Below are positions 13,201 to 25,225 of a stretch of 64,000 nucleotides of DNA, piece by piece. The translations under genes and the position numbers were made by a program. Source of the stretch: Rotaria sp. Silwood1 (Eukaryota; Rotifera; Eurotatoria; Philodinida; Philodinidae); NCBI GenBank assembly GCA_905250075.1, contig CAJNOP010000062.1, positions 191,170 through 255,169 on the forward strand, written 5' to 3'. A model generated the notes under the pieces. It saw nothing but the letters and a program-made list of their open reading frames with translations. It searched no databases and was not told the DNA's origin. How positions within the stretch are numbered: the stretch's first letter is position 1; each line of letters opens with the position of its first letter.

Positions 13201-14259
13201 AGTACAATAGTTAAAAAATAATCTTGCGCTATTTGGAGTTTCTTTCGTTATGCAAAAATGTATTTTGCTTTGACTAGACTCGATAAAGGATAGATACTGA
13301 AACAGTGTTCTCTATGAGATGTACATAATATGATTGATCAAGCATCTTACAGATCAGAACTTCAAATAAACTGGGATTAATTCAAATTAACTTTGCCAAG
13401 GACATGGGCTAAGAATTTGTGAAAGAATAATCGTGAGTTGGCCTAGGCTTTGACAATGATAACCGTGACTATAGTCATATTTCACTTATAAGAACTCTTC
13501 AAGTGAAACTGACAGAAATATTCAATTGAAAATGTGATATTCGTTTCACTAAATTAATGGTCCTCTTGTTTGTATATGCCAAAACTGGGTCTTGTTCGAT
13601 CAAATAGCATGTGATTATAAAACGAAAGGAATAACGCCGTGGCAAATCTCAAATGATTACCAGTTTTCACGAAATATTTGATCAGCGATGCCTATTCTTT
13701 GATGAAAGATATGAATGTGGCTAGCGATCGGTGTCAATGCTCTTCTCATACTCAAACATAGTATCAACACTCATGCGGACACTCACTTGTTTCATGATGG
13801 AGATATTATATCATCTATGTAAGATAAGCTAAAAGGCAGAAATGTGTTATATCTTACTTTATTCAATTAGTGATTTACTGTTTATGAAGACTGAAATATA
13901 ATTCGTGCTCATTTGTCTTTATAATATTAGCATTAGCAAAAAACATATTCTACGATAATTGTGAAAAATGAATAACTTTTCTTACTAGTTGTTGTAGAAG
14001 TCGTCGTCGTTTGTGCATCTCTTACAGCAACATAACAAACAAGTGCAATAGCTACAACTGCACTACATAACATAAATGCTGCCATAGTACCTAGAAGTAT
14101 TTTAGCAATCAAAATCCGATTTGAAGAAGGTCTTGATGCAGTGCGTCTGATAAATACGAAAGAAACATTCAATTGTTGAAAGATGAAAATTACTTACCGC
14201 ACTGATCGAATTGATCTGACATGATTTAAATTAGCATAATGTGGTTGATATGCGGCCAT
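10285..14259 (-). CDS. Type II membrane protein with a six-blade NHL propeller, copy B
   Basis: Exons: 14259..14198, 14146..13986, 13143..13045, 12983..12245, 10680..10445 and 10292..10285. Each exon has exactly the length of its counterpart in copy A (62, 161, 99, 739, 236, 8), giving 434 aa. The protein has the same basic head (MAAYQPHYANLNHV), membrane anchor, threonine stalk and six NHL blades, with scattered substitutions (for example PNSSTAVIVAGN to SNSTTGVMVAGN). Intron 2 is 842 nt (111 in copy A) and intron 4 is 1564 nt (156 in copy A), while introns 1, 3 and 5 match in size. All frames and splice sites are intact, so the gene is probably functional unless the inserts disturb splicing. 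Similar exons and divergent introns fit an older duplication with protein-level constraint. Confidence 0.85.
10695..12165. other. About 1.4 kb insertion in intron 4 of NHL copy B
   Basis: Intron 4 of copy A is 156 nt and aligns to the two ends of this intron (TATTTGATTAGT/TATTTAAATAGT at one end; CTATTGTTCCTATTTGAAA at the other). The DNA between is unique to copy B. It has an 80-codon open frame on the + strand at 11894..12136, which I do not recognise and do not call as a gene. No terminal repeats were seen. Confidence 0.5.
13218..13945. other. About 0.73 kb insertion in intron 2 of NHL copy B
   Basis: Copy A reads straight from ACAATAGTTAAAAAA into TTCTACGATAATTGTG. Copy B has about 730 bases between these anchors. 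Both edges carry an A6 run (TTAAAAAA on the left, GCAAAAAACAT on the right), which could be a short target duplication. No inverted ends or coding sequence were recognised. Confidence 0.5.
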
Positions 14260-14332
14260 TATAAGGAAGGAATCTCTTAGGCTCAAAACTCAAAGTTTCA
14301 GAAGACTGCTGGTGTTTTTTTTTTTTACAAAA

Positions 14333-14780
14333 ATGATTAAGATCAATTTTAAAGAATTCACCAACAAGCAACTGATGTTTTTTGTGTAAACTGAAAGTAA
14401 GGTGCTAATAACACTTTATCGTCTGCAAAAGTAAATTGCTTGTTGTTGGTTTTTGTCGCCTGTAGTCTTTTACAAAATGAATTTTTTTAAATTGATTTAT
14501 AAGAGCATACATGTTTGAATGCTCACAGCAAAAACATAAAGCGAGGAATGCATAATGAATATGCTGTTCGATGATGAAAGTATCGAGAAAAAACATATAG
14601 AACGACTATTTTATCATAAACAAAAACATCGATCAAAGTCACTTAGCATTTTTCAACAAGAAAGAGCACCGTCGCTTGCAATTCTTTCTTTTCAAGAAAT
14701 ATAATTGTTGAAGTGGAAATGATTTGGAAGAACAGCAAACAAGAGAATGAGAATAATGAATGAATGTTGTTTTGAAAATA
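14333..14780 (+). pseudogene. Small ORF of the duplicated unit, copy C, frameshifted
   Basis: Head-to-head with NHL gene B at the same spacing as copy B to NHL A. It opens MIKINFKEFTNKQLMFFV and then stops. The downstream homology (a CATCGATCAAAGTC stretch near 14627 and ATTCTTTCTTTTCAAGAAATATAATTGTTG near 14680) is out of frame. No NHL gene follows, so the array ends within this unit. Confidence 0.45.
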
Positions 14781-16005
14781 TGACCAACGAATGAATGAAA
14801 GTAAACAAACTCATGAAGATAACTTCTTTCGCTGCTTCCTTTCGATTTCAATGTTTTTTTTTTACCTAAAGTTACTGCATAGTATTCTAACAAAAATCCT
14901 AAAAGAATTAGGGTTCCAATCACTATATGACTTAGTTATCAAATCTTTATTATGTCTATGTCTCAGAAGTCTCTGTAACATATCGAAATTTTAAAAGATT
15001 TATATCTTCGAATTGTGATCTGGAATTTTGTACATATAAAGAACTCAACTATACAATAAAAAAAAGTCACAATAACAATGTATTTGATGATTATCGAAAA
15101 AGTCAACGTACAATTGTGAAAGCTCAGTCATTATGGCACAAGATAGAATTTTTCATGAATTGGTAATTAAATCAGACCGATAAATCAAATCTCATTACTG
15201 ATTGCGAATCGTGAATTAATTAAAGATATATTCCAAGTGTATAAAATTAAGAATCAACTATAATTTCTATATATTTTTTAAATACAATCATTGGGATTTG
15301 AAGCCAATAGAAAAATTTAGCATCGACAATATTAGACAACGATCGAACTGTTTTTTTGCATTCATATTCATTTACATCAAAAGATATTTTTGATTAATAT
15401 AAATAATTTCAGATATATTATAATTCAAAACATTAGTGTATATATATATATAAATGTTTTTCCTCGCTTTTCGATTATATTCTCATTTAATTATGTGAAA
15501 TTGCGTACAACATCATCCATTTTTTTTAATTTTTATTAGATGCTTCATTCATATAGAATAAAACTATACACTATCATAAATTATGTAGCGATGTGTTACG
15601 ATTAATCACGACTTATTTAGCAGTTTCGAGAATACAGAAGAGTAGAGAAAATATTATACAAATTTTTCTTAGGCAGTTTTTACGATACGAAAAAAATCTT
15701 ATTCTACACATCTTCAAACGACACTTTGTAATAGAAAAAAAAATGTGCAAATAAAAATAAAAGAAGTTGGAAAAAACCAAGTGTTGCCATTTGTCAATAC
15801 ATCTTAGTCGTCAATGACTTAATTTATACGTTTTAAAAGTAAATGCATTCAATGAAAATTAAACGAACTTTTCGTAAAGTATAACAATGTAATTTTGTAA
15901 TCGTCAACGTATTTACTCAATTTTTACAATTGAAATAGCAATCATTAGTCGTCGTTGTTCTTTTCTAGTTTATTTGTTCATTATTTATTATACTAGCTTT
16001 CAAAT
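14781..16005. other. AT-rich intergenic interval
   Basis: No gene supported. It contains a short TA dinucleotide run near 15437. The final roughly 100 bases lie directly upstream of the ART-TPR pseudogene and would hold its former promoter. Confidence 0.4.
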
Positions 16006-19000
16006 ATGAAGCGTTTGATAATAAAAGAAGAAATAGATGAATCAAAAAATGTTTTTACGTTTAATACAGATGAAGATTTAACAATAACATGGTTCGATGA
16101 TAAAATTGATGACGAGATAAAAACTATGTTAGAACAATCACATGATCATGTACAAATTTGTCATTCATTTGATGAAATAATTTTAACTATAGATAATATT
16201 AGAAATGAAAAAATTATTTTAATTGTTGCCGGTCGATATTCTCGTGAAACATTATTTCGAATTCATGATAACGATAGAATTGATACAATTTATATATTTT
16301 GTTTAAATATGTCCTTATATCAAGATCTAATTGATGAAAAAAAATATTCTAAACTCGTTGTTATTTATATAGAATATACAACTTTATTTAATATTTTAAT
16401 ACAACAAATTCATTTAATATTAAAACATTTATCAATATTCAATTTATTTAATCATACTGATAAACCAATACTAGATTTAGAATATGAATCTAGTAACTAT
16501 TTATGGTATTAATTATTTCGTGATATATTAATGACAATGCAAACAGAAAATGAACAATGTAAACAACAATTAATTGATTATTGTCGATCATATTAACGAT
16601 TAAATAAAAAAAAATTGGAAGAAATTGATATATTTGAACAAACATATGTATCATCTGATGCTATACGTTGGTATACAAAAGATTCTTTTTTATATTGTTT
16701 TGTTAATAAAGCTTTAAGAACTGAAGATATTGAAGCATTATTTCGTTTAAGATATTTTATTAAAGATATTTGTAAAAATTTAATATTATTATTTGATAAA
16801 AATTTTGAAATATATCAAGATTCACTTGAAGCAATAATAGTTTATCGTGGTTTAACATTACCAATTAACATTATTGATCAATTGAAACAATCTGTTGGTA
16901 AATATGTTTCAACAAATGGATTTTTATCTACTACTTTTAAACGAGATGTTGCAGAAATGTTTGGTGCAAATGTTATTTTCGAAATAAAAATTGAAACTGA
17001 TTTAAAAAATATTATTTATGGTTACATAGCAAATATGAGTTATAATCCTTCAGAAGATGAAGTTTTATTTGATCTTGATGCTATATTTCAAATAATAGAT
17101 ATTCAATATAAAGATAATAAATATATTATATCAATGATTGGTATTAATAATAATATTGAATATTTAAAAAGTGACTATTTTCAAATAGAAAGAGAATATT
17201 TACAAGATAATTTAATTGATAATATTCTTTCAAATATAAATGCATATTCATTTTTTTGGTAAATTTTTATTAACAATCGGTTCAAATAAAAAAGCAATTG
17301 AGTATTTTGAAGAATTATATAAAAATAATCTTTCTAATAATAATGATAATGTATTAAAGGAATATGAAACATATATACTTACTGGAAATTTAGCTGATGC
17401 TTATGCTCAAAATGATCAATATGATTTAGGATTAAAATATGCACTTATTTCTTATCAAATACATAAAAATTTTCATAATAATTATTCAGTATCAATAGTA
17501 GTTAGTTTATTAAGAATAAGTTTAATTTATTTAATTAATGAAGAAATTCAATTAGCTTTTGATTATATTCAACAAGCATTTCAAAGTCTACCAATGAATG
17601 TTAATTCTCAATTACTTGCTCCAATGTATTTATGTCTTAGTAGATGTTATTTAAAACAAGAAACTTATTCTGAAGCTTCAAAATATTGTCAAAAATCATT
17701 AGAAAAATTTAACTGAAACAAAAAATAGTATTGCACTTAGTGAAACACATTATACCCTTGCTGAAATTTATCAAAAACAATGCAATTATAATATGACTAT
17801 TGAACATTATGAAAAATCTTTATTATTTCAAAAGAATATTTATTCAAATTATCATCCATTACGTATACGAACATATTTTAAGCTTGCTGAAATCTACAAC
17901 ATAATTGAAAAATATGATTTATCAATTGATTATTACTTAGAAATATTAAATAATAAACCATTTAATGATGAAAATGAACAAATTGATATGTTACATAATC
18001 AGCTGATATGTTGTTATCTTAAATTAAAACAATATGATTTAGCTATTAAACATGCTAATCTTTCATTAAGAATTAGTGAAAAATCATTAGATATAGAAAG
18101 AATCGAATTATCATATATGTTAATGAATGATATTTTCGAAAAACAACAAAAATATGATTTAACTCTTGAATGTTATGAAAAATTAGTTAAAAAGTCAATT
18201 GAATATAATAATTATGAAATCATGAAAAAAGCACGTTCAAAATATATATCAATTATGACATATTTGATTATTGAAGAATATGAGAGAAACTTCGAAAACA
18301 ATATGAAAATTTTGTCTGAATTTTATGATAAATACTTATTTAATGAGAATTTTTTTATCTTTAATGATTTTCAACAAATAATTTTGTCGATATCATTAAT
18401 TTATCTAAAATTGAAAAAGTTTTCTTTAGGTATTGAATATTTGCAAATAATATTAACAAATATTGAAAAACTATCAAATAATCATGATAAATATCGAATT
18501 ATATTTTATTTAAATTCACGAATAGCATGGTTTTATGAAAAAGATGAAAAATATAATTTAGCTATTAGTCAATATAAAATAATTTTATCAAAAATAGAAA
18601 ATCTTGATAATCACGATTTAACAGTTTGTATTATTGATGAAGCACTACAATGTTATGAATCTATTGGTCAATTATATTATCAATTAAATGAATACAATTT
18701 AGCGATCGAAAATCAATTAGAAGGATTAGAATTAATTAAAACAACAAATGATAATAAATATCAACAAGAAATATATGATTTTAATTATAGAATTACAAAT
18801 TGTTATGTCGAATTAGAAAATTTTGATTTAGCTCTTATTCATTATAGAAAATGTGTAGAAATTGAAGAAAAAACATCTATTAGTGTCGAAGAATCTGATG
18901 AGAGTCTTTATATGTATGAATGTTTTGGTAACTTCGATTATGAAAATAAACAATATGATTCGGCTATTGATTCTTATAAAAAAGCTTTAAATATATTACA

Positions 19001-20390
19001 AACAAATGATGATCCCGAATCATCAATATCTATTGTTAAATTCAATTATAAAATTGGTTGCTGTTATAATATGCAACAAAATATGGTTTTATTTATTGAA
19101 CATTTTAAAATAGCTTTAGAAATTCAAGAAACTAATCAATTTAATTATGATAATGTACAAACCATGGATATGAATTTTCAATTAGGATGGTATTATCAAC
19201 AAAATCAAAAATATGATTTAGCTATTGAATATTTTCAAAAAATGTTGAATATTCAAGAAATTTTAAATATTGATGATAAATCTTATTTTGCTGATTTATA
19301 TATTCGTATTGGTAAATGTTATGAACAAAAATCAATGTCTGATTTATCTCTTAAATTTTATGAAAAAGCTTTAGAATTATATAGGACAATTATTGAACTC
19401 AATAGTTTAGAAGAGAAAAAAATTACTGATATACATTGGAGAATCGGTAAAATCTATCGAAATCAACAAGATTGGAATTTATCTATAGAATATTATCAAA
19501 ACAGTTTAAAATATCTAAATATTTTGAATACAAAATTAGTCTTTGATCTATATTCTGAAGTAGGATTCTGTTATCAACAAATATCTAATAGTGAAATCAT
19601 GACTATTAATTATTATAAAAAAGCAATTGATATTAATCCATATAATAATTCAAAAATAATTGAATTCTATTATCAAATTGGTATTTGTTATCAAAAAATA
19701 AACGATGTCACTAGTGCTATTCAATATTTTAAAATCGCACTAGAACAATTAAATGAACAAGCAGACAAAGATTTTGTTCAACTAGTTGATATACATGCTC
19801 AGATTGGTTTTTGTTTTTGTGATATAGAAGATTGGAATTCATCTATGGATCATTGCTTATTGGCATTTGAAATATATCGAAATATAAAGATGTATAATAC
19901 TGCTCTTATTTATCGTTTATGTATAACTATTGCTCATTGTTTTGGTCAAAATGATATGTATAATTTAGCTATTGAATATTTTGAACAAGCGCTAAAAATT
20001 CAAGAAGATGAAAATAATCATAATAGTGACAAAAAATTTGAAATTATTCATTTAAATAATCAATTGGGATATTGTTATTTTATGTCTAATCAATATGATA
20101 TAGCTTATCATTATTATGACAAATCTATTGAAACAGCTAAAAATTCATCATGTTATACCCGACATTTTTCTATAATTGATAATTATGAAATGTTTGGATA
20201 TATTTATGCATATTATCATAATAAAATTCTTGCTAGTAATTGTTTCAACAAAGCAATAAAATTATTAGAATCAACAGAACCAACTGACATAGTAAAACTA
20301 AGACGTATCCGAAATTCATTAACAAAACTACAATACAACAACAATATTGTTATGATTGATATGATCAGATTATTAATTATTCAAATATAA
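16006..20390 (+). pseudogene. ADP-ribosyltransferase-TPR protein, broken copy (about 1,460 codons)
   Basis: One intronless frame, cut by four small lesions: in-frame TAA at 16510-16512 and 16594-16596, an extra T in the T7 run at 17251-17257, and another one-base shift near 17702-17714. Translation resumes in register after each, and the intact relative at 37439..39745 confirms the alignment. Domains in order: an N-terminal alpha/beta domain of unknown function (TITWFDDKI onward); an ART catalytic domain with the R-S-E signature (arginine in VYRG, STNGFLSTT, glutamates in SEDEVLFD); then about 25 TPR repeats of the type YDLAIEYFQKMLNIQE up to the end. ARTs of this class move ADP-ribose from NAD to protein. 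The 865-codon TPR part (17793..20390) is still open and could be translated alone. Recent decay or homopolymer assembly error could both explain the lesions. Confidence 0.75.
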
Positions 20391-20589
20391 AATTGATCAA
20401 AATATCAATTATATTAATAAAGACATTGTCTTCTTTTTTATTTTCCCAAAAAGAAAAAGTTAGATTTGATTGTTGAATAGAGAAAAATCAAAATCCGGTC
20501 ACACTGCATTTTGCCTTAAAAATCGCTTTTCTGATAGAAAGAAAATAGGTAATTTATTGCTCGAATTGTCTATAATAAACCGCTGCATA

Positions 20590-22040
20590 CAAGTTCGACT
20601 GTCAGTTCTTTCTATTGAATCCTCGATAGGAAGAAGATGGAGAGCTGTGACTTTCATCGTCGGAAAGAGAAGTCTTCAGAGTATTGCAGCATATCAAAAT
20701 CTGATTGGTCAATAATTGACCGATCAGAGGAGTACTTCATGGATACTTCCCATTCAATAGGACAAATTCTTCTATGTCGTCTACATAAGACCGACATTCC
20801 TAGCTTGTTCCATGCAAGAGTTAGAAGACTTTGTCTAAGACTCGTGATTTGAGTCAATGGGCTTAGGGAAAACTAGCTGACCATGTTGAATCGAATAGTG
20901 ATATGTGTTTTTAGGTTCAAACAGATCTGACGCTATTATCTCAATATTCCTGCAATGTCGATTCCATCGTTACAGCGGTAGATTCCTTTTTCTAAGTCAA
21001 TTGACTGAAATCAGGTATCTTAGGACGTCTTATAACTCTTGAACGAAACAAGCTAGGAATGTCAGTCTTATATAGATCAAAAGGGAAGCATTTTTTTTTC
21101 TATCGAATAGTCGTCATAAAAATAAAAATAAAATCAGAAATGCTTTTAGAATGCCATTTTCAAAATATCTACGAAGTACTCATTTGATTGACTGACTGTT
21201 GACTAGGGAACTGCAAAATCACTTTTTTTAGTCCCGGTCCCGGTCTCGGTCTTTGACAATGGCTTCATTTCTAAAATCGAGCAACCTTTTTTTACGATCT
21301 GTTTACTTTTATGAATACATAAAATTGACATGAATGATTTTGATTCGTTAACAGTACGAAAATTCTTTTGTATCCAGTGTTAAAGTGAAAGAATTTCACT
21401 AAAAGCTCGAATAAATAAAAATAACCATTGAATTTTGTTAAAAATTCTTATGTACTTCGTAGCAGTCATTTACTTATTTCTCTCTTCTTTTATATCTACT
21501 GCTCTACCTAATGGATTTATTATCGAATTGATTATTTATACTGAGTAGCTATTACGATTGTCAAAAGAAAAATAAATGGCGACACATATCTATTTACTAT
21601 TATCTGATAAGACTTAAATAAAAGAATCATCAAACAATGAACGAATTAAATTTACGTATATAGTGTTGTGTTGGTTGTTTTATATGTATTCAAAAACCTG
21701 TGCAATTGGAAAACTCAGATTCTTGCAAACAGACTCGTAATCAGTAAAGACTTTTATACACATAGCAAATAAAAATATCTGATTTACAGATCTTTAATAT
21801 TGTCAAAATAATAGTCGTGAAAATATATTGCATAAAAACTGACCGGGACCAGTGTGCAAAAATTTTTAGCCCCGATCTCGGTCCCGGGACCACTTTGCAG
21901 TTCCCCACTATTGACTAATCAGATTTTGATACAGCGCGATACTTTCAAGAGTCCTCTTTCCAATGGTGAAATTTGCAACTCACTATCTTTTTCCTATCGA
22001 AAGTTCTTTAGATAACTATAGATTTTACTAGAGAAAAGTT
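20590..22040. mobile_element. Foldback (long inverted repeat) element, interrupted by a MITE
   Basis: The left arm (about 20600-20835) is the imperfect reverse complement of a right arm split into 21025-21203 and 21908-22035. Matching anchors: ATCAAAATCTGATTGGTCAA (left, about 20693) with ACTAATCAGATTTTGAT (right, about 21915), GAGTACTTC (20729) with GAAGTACTC (21173), and ACATTCCTAGCTTGTTCCAT (about 20793) with AACAAGCTAGGAATGTC (about 21047). Outer limits are approximate. The short open frames at 20470-20857 fall in the arm and are not genes. No transposase is present, so it would be non-autonomous. Confidence 0.6.
21204..21907. mobile_element. hAT-like MITE, 704 bp, nested in the foldback element
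   Basis: Terminal inverted repeats TAGGGAACTGCAAA and, on the other strand, TGGGGAACTGCAAA (13 of 14 identical). Just inside each end is a G/C-rich motif (GTCCCGGTCCCGGTCTCGG on the left, CGATCTCGGTCCCGGGACC on the right). Flanks are CTGTTGAC and CTATTGAC, an 8-bp target duplication with one mismatch. The uninterrupted left arm of the host element has the corresponding sequence without the insert. Eight-base duplications are typical of the hAT superfamily. It encodes no protein. Confidence 0.75.
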
Positions 22041-23709
22041 TTTACAATCCAGTTTGAGTACACTAGATAAAGCTGCTAAACACATTGATTCTATTGACTA
22101 CGAATTCTAATGGATGATGAGAAAGTTTCTAGATAATATACTAGTTCAGTTTTGATTCATTTATATGGATTTCATATGAATTTTAAACTATAGACTATGT
22201 AGAACTAGGGTATTGTGTTCTTTCTCACTATGTGTTTACAAAATGTACTGTGTGTTTTTGTTACGAAATAGTAAGAAAATCCTTGCAAAGCCTGAAATTT
22301 ACTTTGTACAATGTCTTTTTCCAAACTGCTATAAGCCTCTTTATAAGAGTGTTAAACATGGTCGCATTTGACCGTTTTGTAGGAAGGATTTTTCTTTTAA
22401 AAAATAGTATTTGTAAAAAAAACAATTTTTTCTGTTCAATAATAAGTATGTACGAAACACAAAGGAAAATTGAGATGTTTTCATAAAAGACAAGGAAAAA
22501 ATACCTTGAATAGTATTCTTTTTTATATAGTAGGTTTTGGCAAAAAATTTCGTCCAAACAAATTTGAATTTTTTTCTTTCTACTTTCAAACAAAACTTCA
22601 GAAATAATATCAGAGATAATATTTTCAAGTGAATCAGAAATAAACAAAGATTTTTTTGAGAACTTTGCTATTACTGGTAAGTCAGGCTACAAACACATTA
22701 TTCTAAATATAAATAATAAGGAATTTCACTATCCGATAATATTCTCAAATCAAGGTTGAAATTAACCATGACTACTTACTGCAGTTATATTTTTAGGGAC
22801 AATCTTGTTTTATCGATGAGACTTAACGAAAAACGAAAAATAATACAAATTCTATTTGTATAACTATGATGACAAATACATCACATAATCAGCATTGTAT
22901 TGACAGATGAAGTTATGACTAAATAATCATATCCCTAATATGTGTAGCATTTTCCTCATATGAAAATACGACTGATAAGGTATTTTATAGATATTGTGAA
23001 ATACAGCAATTTTGTTAATATTAAATTTTTGATATCAATACAAGTGTTTAAGCATAGGTCAAGGTATTTCAGTTCAAGTTCGTTGTACTTTAACTCTGAA
23101 TGACGGTTGAATATTATCATATAACTATCTATATACGTAAAAAGAAATAAATCGAATGTAATTAACTATGTTTGATCTAAGCTAATTTTTGATTCTCATC
23201 TCCTTTGACAATTCTAGAATAGCCAGGTTCGTTTTTGATAAATGTGTTCCATTGACAAAATTATACTATTTCATATGTTGACTAGATAATGGTAAAAGTC
23301 GAAATTTCATCGAATGTTGTTTGTCATACTTATGATAGAAAGAAGTTTACACTGATAAGATTTTTATCATTGTTACAGGTATGAAAAAAAGAAAGAAAAA
23401 ATCCAAAAAAAAAAGATAACATTTGCTGTTTTCTCTTATGAGTTGACATGAAACAAGTTACGTATCAACCGAACTTTAATTTAGAATGACTTTGAACCTT
23501 GTTTCATTCATATAAAATGGACATTCAATAATACAAAATTCTTCAATGAAAAGTTTAGAAAGTAAGGTGGCAATATCTTAGACTAAGAAGATTTGACTAC
23601 ACAAGCATTTGTTTCAAGCATTATTACTTATTTTGATTGTTGTCTTTTTTTCATTTGCTTTGAGATAATCTATTCATTGCGTAGTAATTCAAATTATTCG
23701 TTATTCAAT
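22041..23709. other. AT-rich intergenic interval
   Basis: Overlapping open frames on both strands at 22232-22647 are low-complexity, rich in Phe/Lys/Ile, and match nothing I know. Nothing else is supported. The last roughly 200 bases would contain the promoter of the ART gene. Confidence 0.35.
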
Positions 23710-24475
23710 ATGACTACTGAGAAAGGAACACGAAATCTTCAACAACGTATTTCACGCATCACAGATATGACTGAAGGATTTTACAACACATTCTCAACTA
23801 TAAATGACTACCAAGAAATGCCACTTGTCCCACTCGATATTGCTATAGAACCATTAATATTTTTATTACCTAATATTGAGAATTGTGCAGTACATGCTAT
23901 AGAACAATGCAAAAATCCACCTGCAGATGGACTTACAAAAGATATGTCTGGTGCAATCCGACTCTATTCGATGGAAGAACAGTACCAAGGTGAACCTCTA
24001 TATGCTATATTGAACCGTATTCTACGGACAGAAGATAGACAACAACTTAAGCCATGGCTATTCTATCTTAAACTATTACATACTGCACTTTCACGACTTC
24101 CATCCATTCGTCAAGTTGCCTATAGAGGAGTCAAATTAGACTTAAGTAACGACTATAGCACTGCGAAAAAAGTGACATGGTCAAGCTTTTCATCGTGCAC
24201 TGGCTCAACTACTGTTTTACAGTCAGAACAGTTTTGTGGCATGACGGGTCCAAGAACAATATTTACTATCGATTGTTGTTCAGGCAGAAACATTCGTAAT
24301 CATAGTCATTATCCATTCGAAGAAGAAATACTTCTTCTTCCTGGAACTGAATTGGAAGTTACTGGTTTCCTGAAACTAGCTGACAATATTCACATGATTC
24401 AACTAAAAGAAATTGAAGCAGCTCGTCTTTCATCGTCACTACTACCTCCTCGTGATTTCATCAAGTCAAACTGGG
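23710..24475 (+). CDS. ADP-ribosyltransferase (R-S-E class), first or main exon
   Basis: An arginine-type mono-ADP-ribosyltransferase domain in about 255 residues from the ATG at 23710 (MTTEKGTRNLQQRISRIT). The catalytic set is complete: arginine 139 in VAYRG, the serine motif WSSFSS at about 157-162, and the ExE glutamates in PFEEEILLLPGTE at about 204-206. The family moves ADP-ribose from NAD onto arginine of target proteins. The frame runs on to a stop at 24561, but a good donor (GGGTAAGA) lies after 24475, where relatives of this type end (DFIKSNW). I therefore place an intron there. The following exon would lie near or inside the 100-N gap. The frame is open upstream to 23593 without an ATG and has a hydrophobic stretch (CCLFFICFEIIYSL), so a spliced upstream signal peptide is possible. 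Confidence 0.75.
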
Positions 24476-24732
24476 GTAAGAAAAAGTGCATAAAACTTTT
24501 TCAATATCTATACGTCGAATTAGTTATTCTAGAAAAGTTCATTTCATTAGTGAAGATGTAAATTAACAAAATGTTAAAATATTTTGTCGTAAAGTAGTAT
24601 GTGATTTTTTTTTCAAATTCGAATTGTGTCCAATATTGACTTTTGTAAGAGATGCTTAGAGTTTAAATATCAAAGATACAATACAATACAATATCAAATG
24701 TTATACAGGGTGTAAAAAAACCATTACGCCCC

Positions 24733-24832
24733 NNNNNNNNNNNNNNNNNNNNNNNNNNNNNNNNNNNNNNNNNNNNNNNNNNNNNNNNNNNNNNNNNNNN
24801 NNNNNNNNNNNNNNNNNNNNNNNNNNNNNNNN
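24733..24832. other. Assembly gap (100 N)
   Basis: A run of exactly 100 N, the usual placeholder for a gap of unknown size. It separates the ART gene from a truncated coding end. The bases just before it (TTATACAGGGTGTAAAAAAA) resemble the end of a DNA transposon. Confidence 0.95.
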
Positions 24833-25225
24833 ACATCAGGTAAACATCGATTACGATTTAAAATTGAAAAATCTTCTACATGGATTTTCATTGGTATAAT
24901 TTCTAAAACTACTCCAATGAAAGAAAACTCTTATAAATCTTTAACATCTTATGGTTGGGTATCTCAAGATCATTCTTATGCTGGTGGTTGGACGCGAAAA
25001 AAAAATGATATATTTTCTACATATAATAATCTTCTGGAAAATGATATCATTGAACTTGTAATTGATGTCACAACACAAACACTTCATTATACTAATCAGC
25101 GCATGAATAAACCACAAAAGATGACAGTAGATATAAGTAAATGTCCATTACCTTGGCAAATATTGATCAATCTTAGTGGCTACAATGATCGGATAAGACT
25201 CATAAGTTATACAAATTTATTATGA
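24833..25225 (+). CDS. SPRY/B30.2-like C-terminal domain, 5' end lost in the assembly gap
   Basis: Open from the edge of the gap (GKHRLRFKIEKSSTWIFIGI) to a TGA at 25223-25225, 130 codons. The pattern of a beta-strand pair with FIGI, GWVSQDHSYAGG, the conserved DIIELVIDVTTQTLHY strand and the ending PWQILINLSGYNDRIRLISY is that of the SPRY-like fold at the C-terminus of rotifer B-box/NHL-type proteins. Such domains bind protein partners. The start, any upstream domains and the relation to the ART exon across the gap cannot be decided from this sequence. It could be the last exon of the ART gene or of a separate gene. Confidence 0.55.
   Translation, partial: TSGKHRLRFKIEKSSTWIFIGIISKTTPMKENSYKSLTSYGWVSQDHSYAGGWTRKKNDIFSTYNNLLENDIIELVIDVTTQTLHYTNQRMNKPQKMTVDISKCPLPWQILINLSGYNDRIRLISYTNLL

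Noticed and set aside
15437..15452. TA dinucleotide runs here and near 46828 and 54067
   Set aside because: Short ordinary microsatellites in an AT-rich genome; no sign of function.
22232..22647. Overlapping open frames on opposite strands (84-128 codons)
   Set aside because: Low-complexity Phe/Lys/Ile content in AT-rich DNA, no homology recognised, no splice or promoter context.
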